From NCBI GenBank assembly GCA_963785115.1, contig CAWATY010000009.1, positions 1 to 64,000 of the forward strand: a DNA stretch of 64,000 nt. The letters run 5' to 3'. The DNA is from JACCWP01 sp963785115. GTDB lineage: Bacteria; Actinomycetota; Actinomycetes; Propionibacteriales; Nocardioidaceae. The notes beneath the pieces were generated by a model. The model had not been told where the DNA came from. It saw only the letters and a program-made list of their open reading frames with translations, and ran no database searches. The translations under genes were made by a program, and so were the position numbers. This document shows, piece by piece, positions 56,231 to 64,000 of this stretch. Position 1 is the stretch's first letter; each line of letters begins with the position of its first letter.

Positions 56231-59200
56231 ATGGGGCGCACGCTCACGACCCGCTGGATCGGGTGCCTGCTCGGCGGGCTCCTGGTCGCGGGCCTTGCGC
56301 CGTCCGGGCTGTCGGCGCAGGCAGCCGACACGTCGCCCGAGCGCGGCTGGCACCCCGGTCGATGCACCGACGGCCGTGGCGTCACCGTCGTCGTCGACTT
56401 CCGCAAGCTCGACCGGCGCACAGTCATCCGCTGCGTGACCCGCGGTGTCGACGACGGCTTCACCGGAAAGCAGGCACTGGCCGCCGCCGACATCAGCGTC
56501 CGCACCGTCTCCGGGCCACCGGCCGGGGCGTCGTTCGCCTGCCGGCTGCTTGGACAGCCGGGGCCCCGACGAGACCTCAACCCCGGCCCCGGCGTCTACC
56601 GGGAGGACTGCAGCGGCGGGTATCCCCCGACGTCGGCCTACTGGTCGTACTGGTCCGCCCGCGACGGTGCTGCCTGGCGGTACAACACCACCGCCTTCAC
56701 CAACCACGAGGTGGTGCGCGGCGGCTTCGAGGGCTGGTCCTTCCACCTCGGCAGCGGCCAGGCGAAGGCGCCGCGGCCCGATCCCGACCGGCCCGGCCGC
56801 GAGTCCGACACCCTGACCGTCACGACCGGTCGCGAGTGGGTGCTGCGTGGGGGGACGGTTTCCGTCCGGCTGCGCGGTCTGGCTCCAGGCGTGAGCGCCA
56901 CCGTACGGCTCGGTGACCGGACGATCGCCCGTGATGTGCGCGGTGACGACGCCGGTCGGGCCCGGGTGCGTGCGGACGTGCCCCGGGCGCTGCCGACCGG
57001 CAGAGCCCGGCTCGGCGTCGAGACCTCGACCGGCGACCATGCCGCCACCGCCGTCCGGATCACCCGCCCCGCGCGGCTCGGCGTGAGCGCACGGGTCGAC
57101 CCGGCCCGGCCCGGCGGCCGGCAGCTGCTGCGGATCGCCGGCCTCGAGCCGCGCGAGCCCTACCGGCTGCGTGCCGGCGGGCGCACATGGTCGACAGCCG
57201 GTGCCACCGCCGGTCGACAAGGGCGCGCCACGGTGGCACTGCAGGTGCCACGTGACTGGCACGGGCGGGTGACGGCGCGCGTCGTGGGCGCGGTAGCCGC
57301 CCGGCACGGGCAGACGCGCTTCGGCGTGCGGCCCACCGCCGACCAGCAACCAGCAGCGTCCGCGGCTCGCGGGGTGGCGTGGCTGATCCGCGAGCTGCGG
57401 CACGGCCGGCTGCCCGGACCGGTGGGAGGCACCGACTGGGGGTTGACCGCGGACGCGCTGTTCGCGCTGCACGCAGCGGGCGTCGGCCGGGACGCGGCGC
57501 GGACGGTGGCGAGCTCGCTGGCGCACCACGTCGACGACTACATCGGCCCACACCTGTACGACGACCCGCGGGCCCGGCTCGCCGGGCCGACGGCCAAGAC
57601 CCTGCTGGCGGCCGTGGTCGCGGGCCGCGACCCGCACGACTTCGGCGGCTCCGACATGCGGCGCGAGGTGCTGGCCCTGCTGCAGGGCCCGCACGACGAC
57701 CAGCCTGGCCGGATCTCCGACCGCCGCACCGATTCCGACTCCAGCAACACCTTCAGCCAGGCGATCGGCGTCATCGGCCTGGTCCGTAGCGGCGGCGTCC
57801 CCCGGCCGGCGGTGCGCTTCCTGCTCGAGCAGCAGTGCCGCGCGGGCTGGTTCCGGATGTTCACCGACGATCGACGGGGGTGCGACAGGGGGCGAGTGCA
57901 CGGCACCGCCAGCCCCGACGTCGACGGCACCGCGATGGCCGTCCAGGCGATGATCGCTGCCCGGCGCGCCGGTGTCGGCGGTCTCGACCGGCCGGTCGAG
58001 CGCGCGCTGGCCTGGTTGGTGCGCGAGCAACGCGGCGACGGGTCGTTCGTCGGTGGTTCGGCCACCACCGGGGCCAACGCCAACAGCACCGGCCTGGCCG
58101 CGCAGGCGCTCGCGGCAGGTGGGCGCTCCGGTCCGGCCGGGCGGGCCGCGCGCTGGCTGCGCTCGGTCCAGCTCAACGCCGTGCGGGTGCGGGGGACGCC
58201 TGCCGCGGGCGAGCAGGGCGCGGTCGGCTACGACCGGGCGGCCGTGCGTACGGCGCGTGGCGACGGGCTGACGTCGACCGCGCGGGACCAGTGGCGCCGC
58301 AGCACCGCGCAGGCCGTGCTCGGCCTGGCCCGGGTGTCGTTCGGCGGGCTCGGCGACGGCCCCCTCGGCGCCGACCCGGATCCCCCGGTGGGCGATCCCG
58401 GTACCGGCGGGGGTGGCGGCACCGGTACGCCGCCCGGCTCAGGGGGGCCGAACGGCGACGGGGGGAGCCCTGGCGCCGGCACCGGCGGTTCCGGAGGCGG
58501 TGACGGCGGAGGTGCGGGTACGGGCAGCGGCTCCGGCCCACGGGACGACTCCCCGCTCGCCGGAGTCGACGGCCGCGCGGCCCGGGCGCTGGCCGGCTAC
58601 CTGCTGGAGGCGTTGGCCGGCGACCACGTCGAGGTGGTCCGTGCCGGCGACCGGTACGTCGACTACGCCGCATCGGTCGACGTGGCGGTGGCGCTGCAGC
58701 AGCTCGGAGCCGCCACCGGCGAACGGCGGGCCATCGGCGACTTCGTGCTCTCGCCCGGCGCTGTCCGCGCCTACGTGCGCGGTGCGCCCTACGAGCGGTC
58801 GGGAGCCTTCTACGCCGACGCGGCGGCCGACCTGGTGCTGCTCTCCGCTCTTCAAGGGCGCGAGCTGACCGGTCGGGTGGGCGCGCTCACCGACGCGCTC
58901 GCCGAGACCCTCGACGCCGACGGCTGGGCCCGCTCGTCCGGTCGGCACGCCGGTGCCGAGGGCAGCGTGGCGACCCAGGCCGCGGTGCTGCTGGCGTTGA
59001 CCGCGGCGGGCCGCGCCGACGACGCAGACGCGGCTGCCGGTGCGCTGCTGTCCGCCCGCTGTGACGACGGATCGTTCCCCGTCACCGCCGGGATCGACGG
59101 CTGCACCGCCGGCGACGTGGCCAGCACGGGCCTGGCAGTGCAGGCGCTCGCCGCGGCGCGACCGGTCGCAGCTGCGGCCACGGTGGCCGTGTCGGAGGAC

Positions 59201-59719
59201 CGCAGCCCGGCACTGGACGAGGCAGCGACGATCCTGCTTGCCACCCGCGGCGATGACGGCGTGTGGCGCAACTCCGACAACGACGTCGACGTCGTGGCGA
59301 CGGGTGCGGCCGAGGCCGGCTTGCGCACGGTCGACGCCGGGAGCGTCGATGCCGCCGCGAGCCTGGTCGCTCTGCAGCGTGCCGACGGAGGGTTCGCAGC
59401 GCTCGGCCCCGACGACCGAGGGAGCAACCTCGCGGCGTCCACTGCGGCCGCGCCGGTGCTGGCAGCGGTCTCCACCGTGACGATGTCGGGGTCTGGACTG
59501 GCGGCGGGGTGGTCCGTCTCGACGGCCGCTGCGCCGGCCACCACCACGACCGTCCCCGCCGTCGATGATCCGACCGACCCCACGACGTCGGCGGTCACGA
59601 GCGGCTGGCCCGCGGGCTGGCCGCGCGGCGTGTTGCCCGCGCTGATCGCGTTGCTGGTGCTCGCCGCCGCGCTGGTGGCGCACCGCTGGTCCCGCCGACC
59701 GTCGAGGGCACCGGCGTGA
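56231..59719 (+). CDS. Surface protein with transcobalamin-like architecture (proposed B12 capture protein)
   Basis: This 1162-aa protein has: a signal peptide (1-34); a small domain A (about 38-172) with GVTVVVDF, CRLL, a Cys pair, TSAYWSYWSARDGAAWRYN and GGFEGWSFHLG; Ig-like strands (about 190-365); alpha/alpha-toroid repeats (about 375-710; DVDGTAMAVQAM, NANSTGLAAQAL); a Gly/Pro linker (about 716-775); a second toroid part (about 778-1085; DVASTGLAVQALAAAR); and a C-terminal membrane helix (about 1132-1152) with a basic tail. The toroid repeats are of the prenyltransferase/cobalamin-carrier type. Domain A looks like DUF4430, the module related to the transcobalamin beta-domain. The gene is the first behind a B12 riboswitch and is followed by ECF transporter genes, so binding of B12 or a precursor outside the cell is proposed. 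Confidence 0.75.
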   Translation: MGRTLTTRWIGCLLGGLLVAGLAPSGLSAQAADTSPERGWHPGRCTDGRGVTVVVDFRKLDRRTVIRCVTRGVDDGFTGKQALAAADISVRTVSGPPAGASFACRLLGQPGPRRDLNPGPGVYREDCSGGYPPTSAYWSYWSARDGAAWRYNTTAFTNHEVVRGGFEGWSFHLGSGQAKAPRPDPDRPGRESDTLTVTTGREWVLRGGTVSVRLRGLAPGVSATVRLGDRTIARDVRGDDAGRARVRADVPRALPTGRARLGVETSTGDHAATAVRITRPARLGVSARVDPARPGGRQLLRIAGLEPREPYRLRAGGRTWSTAGATAGRQGRATVALQVPRDWHGRVTARVVGAVAARHGQTRFGVRPTADQQPAASAARGVAWLIRELRHGRLPGPVGGTDWGLTADALFALHAAGVGRDAARTVASSLAHHVDDYIGPHLYDDPRARLAGPTAKTLLAAVVAGRDPHDFGGSDMRREVLALLQGPHDDQPGRISDRRTDSDSSNTFSQAIGVIGLVRSGGVPRPAVRFLLEQQCRAGWFRMFTDDRRGCDRGRVHGTASPDVDGTAMAVQAMIAARRAGVGGLDRPVERALAWLVREQRGDGSFVGGSATTGANANSTGLAAQALAAGGRSGPAGRAARWLRSVQLNAVRVRGTPAAGEQGAVGYDRAAVRTARGDGLTSTARDQWRRSTAQAVLGLARVSFGGLGDGPLGADPDPPVGDPGTGGGGGTGTPPGSGGPNGDGGSPGAGTGGSGGGDGGGAGTGSGSGPRDDSPLAGVDGRAARALAGYLLEALAGDHVEVVRAGDRYVDYAASVDVAVALQQLGAATGERRAIGDFVLSPGAVRAYVRGAPYERSGAFYADAAADLVLLSALQGRELTGRVGALTDALAETLDADGWARSSGRHAGAEGSVATQAAVLLALTAAGRADDADAAAGALLSARCDDGSFPVTAGIDGCTAGDVASTGLAVQALAAARPVAAAATVAVSEDRSPALDEAATILLATRGDDGVWRNSDNDVDVVATGAAEAGLRTVDAGSVDAAASLVALQRADGGFAALGPDDRGSNLAASTAAAPVLAAVSTVTMSGSGLAAGWSVSTAAAPATTTTVPAVDDPTDPTTSAVTSGWPAGWPRGVLPALIALLVLAAALVAHRWSRRPSRAPA

Positions 59720-60588
59720 GGCGCTGGCGTGCGCGCCAGAGTTCGTTCGTCGCCGCACTGCTGGCGGGCGTGGCGCTCGCCGCTGCCGGCTGGCCAGCGC
59801 CGGCCGCTGCGACCATCGACGAGTCCCAGGGCACGCCCGGCTTCTGCGCGGACGACGAGGGAGTCACGGTCGTCGTCGACTTCCAGTCGCTTGGCGGCGA
59901 GACCATCGTGCGCTGCGCGCCGGGCACCGAGCCCCGTACCGGCCTCGAGGTGCTGGCCGACGCCGGCTTCCAGGTCGAGGGCGTGCAGCGCTGGGGCTCG
60001 GGCTTCGTGTGCCGGATCGAGGACAGCCCCGCCGCGGGTGAGTCGCTGCCGGTCGAGGGCGACGACGGCTACCGCGAGCAGTGCATCGACACGCCGCCGG
60101 CCTCGGCCTACTGGGGCTACTGGTACGCCGACGACGGCGGCGACTGGCAGTACAGCCCGTACGGCGTGAAGAACCGTGAGGTCCTGCCCGGTGGATTCGA
60201 GGGCTGGTCCTTCGCCCTGAACGCGCCGCAGGGCGACCCGCCCGCCCCGCGGGTGGCACCGCAGCGGCCGGCCGGTCAGCCTGCCGACGACAGTGACGAT
60301 CCCGACGGGACGAGCGACCCCGCGAGCGAGAGTGGCCCGGACGGTACGCCGCCACCGCTGCCACGTGCGGAAGGGAACGGCGGCGGGCTGTCGACGCGGG
60401 TCGGTGCTGTCGGCGACGAGCCGACCGAGGCTCCGGAGTGGACCGGCGGTGAGGCGCTGCCCGACGTGGCGCAGGACGAGCAGGGCTCGCCGGTGCCGGC
60501 CCTGCTCGGACTCGTCGCCGCGGCGGGCCTCGGTGCCGGCGCGGTGGTCGTCGCCACCCGCAGGCGCCGGCGTCGTACGGGCTCGTGA
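59716..60588 (+). CDS. Membrane-anchored protein with a DUF4430-like domain
   Basis: This 290-aa protein has a signal peptide (cleavage after PAAA near residue 32) and one DUF4430-like domain (about 40-180) closely parallel to domain A of the preceding protein: GVTVVVDFQSLGGETIVRC, TGLEVLADAGFQV, GFVCRIEDSP, SAYWGYWYADDGGDWQYSPY and GGFEGWSFALN. Then come a disordered Pro/Asp/Glu stalk (180-255) and a C-terminal helix (VPALLGLVAAAGLGAGAVVV) with a basic tail RRRRRR. It would hold the small domain on the outer face near the transporter. GTG overlaps the upstream stop (GTGA). A handover role between the capture protein and the ECF complex is inferred. Confidence 0.75.
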   Translation: MRRWRARQSSFVAALLAGVALAAAGWPAPAAATIDESQGTPGFCADDEGVTVVVDFQSLGGETIVRCAPGTEPRTGLEVLADAGFQVEGVQRWGSGFVCRIEDSPAAGESLPVEGDDGYREQCIDTPPASAYWGYWYADDGGDWQYSPYGVKNREVLPGGFEGWSFALNAPQGDPPAPRVAPQRPAGQPADDSDDPDGTSDPASESGPDGTPPPLPRAEGNGGGLSTRVGAVGDEPTEAPEWTGGEALPDVAQDEQGSPVPALLGLVAAAGLGAGAVVVATRRRRRRTGS

Positions 60589-61760
60589 GCACCCGCGGAC
60601 CGATGGCCCGGGTGGCGTCCGGACTGCGGAGCTATCGGGTCGAGCGGGACCTGCACCCCGGAGCGTGGTGGGTCTGGGCCATCGGCATGGCGGCCGCTGC
60701 CAGCCGTACGACCAACCCGGTGCTGCTCGCGTTGCTGGTGGGTGCCGCCTGCGCCGTGGTCGCCGCGAGGCGCAGCGACGCCCCGTGGGCACGCGCGTTC
60801 CGGCTCTACCTGTGGCTCGCGCTAGTCATCGTCGTGCTGCGGGTGCTCTTCCGGATCGTGTTCGGCGGCGGTGAGGGCCCGACCGTGCTGGTCACGCTGC
60901 CGGAGATCCCGCTGCCGGAGTGGGCAGCCGGCATCCGACTGCTCGGCCCGGTGACGCTCGAGTCCGTGCTCGGCGGGCTCTACGACGGGATGCGGTTGGC
61001 CACCATGGTGGTCTGCGTGGGCGCCGCCAACGCGCTCGCCAGCCCGAAGCGGATGCTCAAGGCAATGCCGGGCGCGCTGTACGAGACCGGCACCGTCGTC
61101 GTCGTGGCCATGTCGGTGTTCCCCCAGCTGGCGCAGAGCGTGCAGAGGGTCCGTGCGGCGCGCCGGCTGCGCGGAGACTCGCGTCGGGGGACCAGCGCCC
61201 TGCGCGCGATCGTGGTGCCGGTGCTCGAGGACTCCCTCCAGCGGTCGCTGCAGCTGGCGGCCGCGATGGACTCCCGCGGTTACGGCCGGGCCGGCACGGC
61301 ATCGCCGGGCGCACGTCGCCTTACCGGACTGCTGACGGTCGGCGGCCTCCTGGGGGTGTGCGTCGGCATCTACGCGACGCTCGATGCCTCGTCGCCGCGA
61401 GGGCTCGCCACCCCGCTGCTGCTGGGTGCTGTCGCCGTGGCCTGGGCCGGCTTCGTCATCAGCGGCAGGCGGGTTGCCTGCACCCGCTATCGCCCGGACC
61501 GCTGGTACCTGGCCGAGGTGGTCGCCGCCGGGTGCGGCCTGGCCGTGGCGGTCGTGCTGTGGGTCGCGGTGAGTGACGACCCGGAGGTGCTCGTGCCGCC
61601 GCTCGCAGTCGCGGCCTGGCCGCAGGTGTCGGCACTCGCCGTGGCGGCCTGTCTGGTCGGCGCACTGCCCGCCGTGCTGACGCCACAGCCGCCGCTGGAG
61701 GGCGAGCTGCCGGCGGTCGCCGACCATGCCCGGGTCCGGACACCCCTGGGGGTCACGTGA
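60585..61760 (+). CDS. ecfT: ECF transporter transmembrane coupling protein (EcfT)
   Basis: This 391-aa membrane protein has 7-8 helices. The first two-thirds match EcfT/CbiQ: LHPGAWWVWAIGMAAAASRT at the N-terminus, LLGPVTLESVLGGLYDGMRL, and the coupling-helix motif LQLAAAMDSRGYGR near residue 225 (A-x-x-x-R-G), which contacts the ATPases. About 130 extra C-terminal residues form further helices. It would join the S component to the ATPase pair. GTG overlaps the upstream stop (GTGA), and the ATPase gene overlaps its own end. Confidence 0.88.
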   Translation: MSTRGPMARVASGLRSYRVERDLHPGAWWVWAIGMAAAASRTTNPVLLALLVGAACAVVAARRSDAPWARAFRLYLWLALVIVVLRVLFRIVFGGGEGPTVLVTLPEIPLPEWAAGIRLLGPVTLESVLGGLYDGMRLATMVVCVGAANALASPKRMLKAMPGALYETGTVVVVAMSVFPQLAQSVQRVRAARRLRGDSRRGTSALRAIVVPVLEDSLQRSLQLAAAMDSRGYGRAGTASPGARRLTGLLTVGGLLGVCVGIYATLDASSPRGLATPLLLGAVAVAWAGFVISGRRVACTRYRPDRWYLAEVVAAGCGLAVAVVLWVAVSDDPEVLVPPLAVAAWPQVSALAVAACLVGALPAVLTPQPPLEGELPAVADHARVRTPLGVT

Positions 61761-63367
61761 TCCGGCTCGACCAGGTGACGCTGACGTACCCCGGGGCAAC
61801 GCGCCCGACGCTGCGCGACGTCGACCTCAGCATCGACGAGGGCGAGCTGGTGCTGGTCTCCGGTCCCACCGGGTCGGGCAAGTCCACGCTGCTCGGGATG
61901 CTCAACGGGCTGGTGCCGCACTTCACCGGCGGCCACCTGCAGGGCTGCGTGTCTGTCGACGGCGTCGACACCCGCTCGCGGCCGCCGCGCGAGCTGGCGC
62001 ACCTGGTCGGCGTGGTGGGGCAGGACCCGCTGGCGGGCTTCGTCACCGACACGGTCGAGGACGAGCTGGCCTACGGCATGGAGCAGCTCGGCACGGCTCC
62101 CGACGTGATGCGTCGTCGGGTCGAGGAGACCCTCGACCTGCTGGGCATCGCCGACCTGCGCCGGCGCCCGCTGCTCGCCCTGTCCGGCGGTCAGCAGCAG
62201 CGGGTCGCGATCGGGTCGGTGCTGACCGCGCACCCGCGGGTGCTCGTGCTCGACGAGCCGACGTCGGCGCTCGACCCGACCGCCGCGGAGGAGGTGCTCG
62301 CCGCCGTCACGCGGCTGGTCCACGACCTCGGGGTGACGGTGCTGATGGCCGAGCACCGGATGGAGCGGGTGGTTCAGTACGCCGACGGGATGCTGCTGCT
62401 CCCCGGCGACGGCCAGGTGCGGCACGGACCGCCCTCCACGCTGCTCCTGGAGGCCGCGTCGGTGCCTCCCGTGGTCCGGTTGGGGAGGCTGGCCGGCTGG
62501 AATCCGCTGCCGCTTTCGGTCCGCGACGCGCGGCGGGCGGCCGCACCGTTGCTCCGTCGGCTCGAGGCGACGTCGGTCGCTCGGCCCGCTCCGGCGACTC
62601 CCGGGCCTGTCGCCCTCACCGCCGAGCGGGTGACAGTGCGACACGGTCGGGTGATCGCGGTGCGGGACGTGTCCCTGCGGCTGCACCGCGGCGAGGTCGT
62701 GGCCCTGATGGGGCGCAACGGTTCCGGCAAGACCTCGTTGCTCTGGGCGCTGCAGGGCTCCGGCACGCGCTACGCCGGCGTGGTCGACGCCGGCGGTGTC
62801 GACCCGGCGTCGCTGTCCGGTGCGGGGGCCCGCCGTGTCGTCGGACTGGTCCCGCAGACGGCGTCGGACCTGCTCTACCTGGAGACCGTCGCGTCCGAGT
62901 GCGAGACCGCAGACCGCGAGGCCGGGGCGGGACCCGGCGCGACCCGCGGCCTGCTGGACCGGATCGCGCCAGGAGTCGAGCCCGGTCAGCACCCACGCGA
63001 CCTGTCCGAGGGCCAGCAGCTTGCGCTGGTCCTGGCGGTCCAGCTGGTGGCGGCGCCGCCGGTGCTGCTGCTCGACGAGCCGACCCGGGGACTCGACTAC
63101 GGCGCCAAGCAGGAGTTCGGCGCCATCGTCCGCGGGCTGGCCGCCGAGGGACGCAGCGTCGTGCTCGCCACCCATGACGTCGAGCTGGTAGCCGAGATCG
63201 CCGATCGGGTGGTGGTGATGGCGGAGGGTGAGACGGTGGCCGACGGCCCGGTCGCTGACGTCCTCGGCGCCTCGCCCGCCTTCGCCCCCCAGGTGGCACG
63301 AGTGCTCGGCCCTCCGTGGCTGACCGTCGGCGACGTGGAACGGGCGCTCGCCGGGGTGGCGACGTGA
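61757..63367 (+). CDS. Fused ECF transporter ATPase (EcfA-EcfA' in one chain)
   Basis: This 536-aa protein carries two ABC ATPase domains. Domain 1 (about 1-235) has Walker A GPTGSGKST, signature LSGGQQQR, Walker B VLVLDEPTSALD and the His switch in LMAEHRMERV. Domain 2 (about 290-530) has GRNGSGKTS, a changed signature LSEGQQLAL, VLLLDEPTRGLD and ATHDVELV. The altered LSEGQ suggests that the two sites are not equal, as is common in ECF ATPase pairs. It powers uptake through EcfT. The GTG start overlaps the EcfT stop (GTGA). Confidence 0.92.
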   Translation: MIRLDQVTLTYPGATRPTLRDVDLSIDEGELVLVSGPTGSGKSTLLGMLNGLVPHFTGGHLQGCVSVDGVDTRSRPPRELAHLVGVVGQDPLAGFVTDTVEDELAYGMEQLGTAPDVMRRRVEETLDLLGIADLRRRPLLALSGGQQQRVAIGSVLTAHPRVLVLDEPTSALDPTAAEEVLAAVTRLVHDLGVTVLMAEHRMERVVQYADGMLLLPGDGQVRHGPPSTLLLEAASVPPVVRLGRLAGWNPLPLSVRDARRAAAPLLRRLEATSVARPAPATPGPVALTAERVTVRHGRVIAVRDVSLRLHRGEVVALMGRNGSGKTSLLWALQGSGTRYAGVVDAGGVDPASLSGAGARRVVGLVPQTASDLLYLETVASECETADREAGAGPGATRGLLDRIAPGVEPGQHPRDLSEGQQLALVLAVQLVAAPPVLLLDEPTRGLDYGAKQEFGAIVRGLAAEGRSVVLATHDVELVAEIADRVVVMAEGETVADGPVADVLGASPAFAPQVARVLGPPWLTVGDVERALAGVAT

Positions 63368-64000
63368 GCCGGCCGGTAGGGAGCGCGGCGCTCGTCGCGT
63401 CGTTCCGCCCGGTCGACGACCACGGCGCGGTGCGCGTCGGACCACGCTCTGCCGTCGTGCTGACGCTGGCCACCGCGGCCGGGCTGGCGATGTTCTGCTG
63501 GCCGCTGCTCATCTCGGCGAGCCCGGACAGCGGCCAGCACGTCGGCGACGCACCGTTCGTGTTCATGGCGGTGATGCCGGTACTCGTCGTGGTCGTGCTC
63601 GCCGAGCTCTCCGACCAGGGGATGGACGCCAAGGCGCTGGCCATGCTCGGCGTCCTGTCGGCGATCAACGCCGCGCTGCGTCCGCTCGGCGCTGGCACCG
63701 CCGGCATCGAGACGGTGTTCTTCCTGCTGGTGCTCGCCGGGCGGGTCTACGGACCGGGCTTCGGGTTCGTGCTGGGCTGCACGTCGCTGTTCACCTCGGC
63801 ACTGGTGACCGCCGGCGTCGGACCGTGGCTGCCGTTCCAGATGATGGCCTCGGCGTGGATCGGCATGGGTGCGGGGCTGCTGCCGCACCGGGTCCGCGGC
63901 AGGGCCGAGATCGCCATGCTGGTGGGCTACGGCATCGTCGTCGCGTACGGCTTCGGCATGCTGATGAACCTGTGGTACTGGCCGTTCGTCGCGGGGGTCG
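63364..64000 (+). CDS. ECF transporter S component, probably for cobalamin (cut by window end)
   Basis: The GTG at 63364 overlaps the ATPase stop (GTGA), and the frame stays open to the window edge (212 codons). After a 30-residue cytoplasmic leader come at least five helices: SAVVLTLATAAGLAMFCWPL, FVFMAVMPVLVVVVLAEL, LAMLGVLSAINAALRPLG, TVFFLLVLAGRVYGPGFGFV, and AEIAMLVGYGIVVAYGFGML. The A-x-L-G-V-L-S-A-I-N-A-A-L-R-P and G-x-x-x-G-F-x-x-G blocks are typical of ECF S components. Operon position behind a B12 riboswitch makes cobalamin (CbrT-like) the likely vitamin; the sequence alone does not prove it. Confidence 0.82.
   Translation, partial: MSRPVGSAALVASFRPVDDHGAVRVGPRSAVVLTLATAAGLAMFCWPLLISASPDSGQHVGDAPFVFMAVMPVLVVVVLAELSDQGMDAKALAMLGVLSAINAALRPLGAGTAGIETVFFLLVLAGRVYGPGFGFVLGCTSLFTSALVTAGVGPWLPFQMMASAWIGMGAGLLPHRVRGRAEIAMLVGYGIVVAYGFGMLMNLWYWPFVAGV

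Noticed and set aside
54788..58030. A 1080-codon minus-strand opening across the GH3 gene and the B12 operon start
   Set aside because: It is antisense to two well-supported genes and crosses the riboswitch. Composition is His/Arg/Gly-rich as expected for a shadow frame.

Overview
The window is GC-rich DNA from an actinobacterium, most likely a Nocardioides-like member of the Nocardioidaceae. Evidence: GTG starts and 4-base ATGA/GTGA gene overlaps are common, and there are a WhiB regulator, two SigE-family ECF sigma factors, a mycothiol-type DinB protein, a type A RNase P RNA, and a Nif3 / zinc-ribbon / RNase H-CobC / panB / glnA2 / glnE gene set like that of mycobacteria and other actinobacteria. 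No phage, insertion sequence or CRISPR array was recognised. The family assignment is inferred from gene content and style, not from a database search.

Layout. 1-0.8 kb: end of an acyl-CoA synthetase, an AhpE peroxiredoxin and tRNA-Val. 0.8-7.4 kb: an accessory patch with a broken membrane-protein gene, a LamG-type secreted protein, a 114-bp direct repeat flanking a small exported protein, a sigma factor with a membrane propeller-like partner, and small genes. 7.4-13.7 kb: a decarboxylase-like/acyltransferase-like pair, a GGDEF-EAL protein and a large VCBS/RTX secreted protein. 13.9-23.4 kb: conserved housekeeping genes, RNase P RNA and transporters. 23.4-30.6 kb: exported lipoproteins and a nuclease, methionine aminopeptidase, a second sigma/membrane-partner pair, an MFS exporter and a BtuF-like protein. 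30.6-41.1 kb: panB, nadE, a degenerate M48-like membrane protein, glnA2, an amidotransferase and glnE. 41.1-46 kb: whiB, then a MerR-B12 regulator facing a CFA-synthase-like / DUF1365 / amine-oxidase operon. 46-48.2 kb: a divergent NHEJ pair (LigD polymerase domain, Ku). 48.2-56 kb: a subtilase and a xylan locus (GH10 xylanase, LacI regulator, GH3 enzyme). 56-64 kb: a cobalamin riboswitch heading an operon cut by the window edge.

The most interesting system is this last operon. A B12 riboswitch precedes a 1162-aa exported, membrane-anchored protein. That protein combines alpha/alpha-toroid repeats of the kind seen in eukaryotic cobalamin carriers with a small beta-type domain. It is followed by a second anchored protein carrying the same small domain, then an EcfT, a fused double EcfA ATPase and an S component. 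All four gene junctions are GTGA overlaps. The arrangement looks like an energy-coupling-factor B12 importer with cell-surface capture proteins resembling intrinsic factor/transcobalamin. A second B12 link is the MerR regulator, which keeps the W-x9-EH and E-x-H residues of CarH/LitR light sensors.

Other points of interest: a SAM-decarboxylase-like protein translationally coupled to a LuxI/GNAT-like protein; 12-bp minisatellites at or near gene ends; a 6 x 22-bp array over the nadE stop codon; a likely CTG start codon; and a membrane protein whose M48 metal site has been lost.
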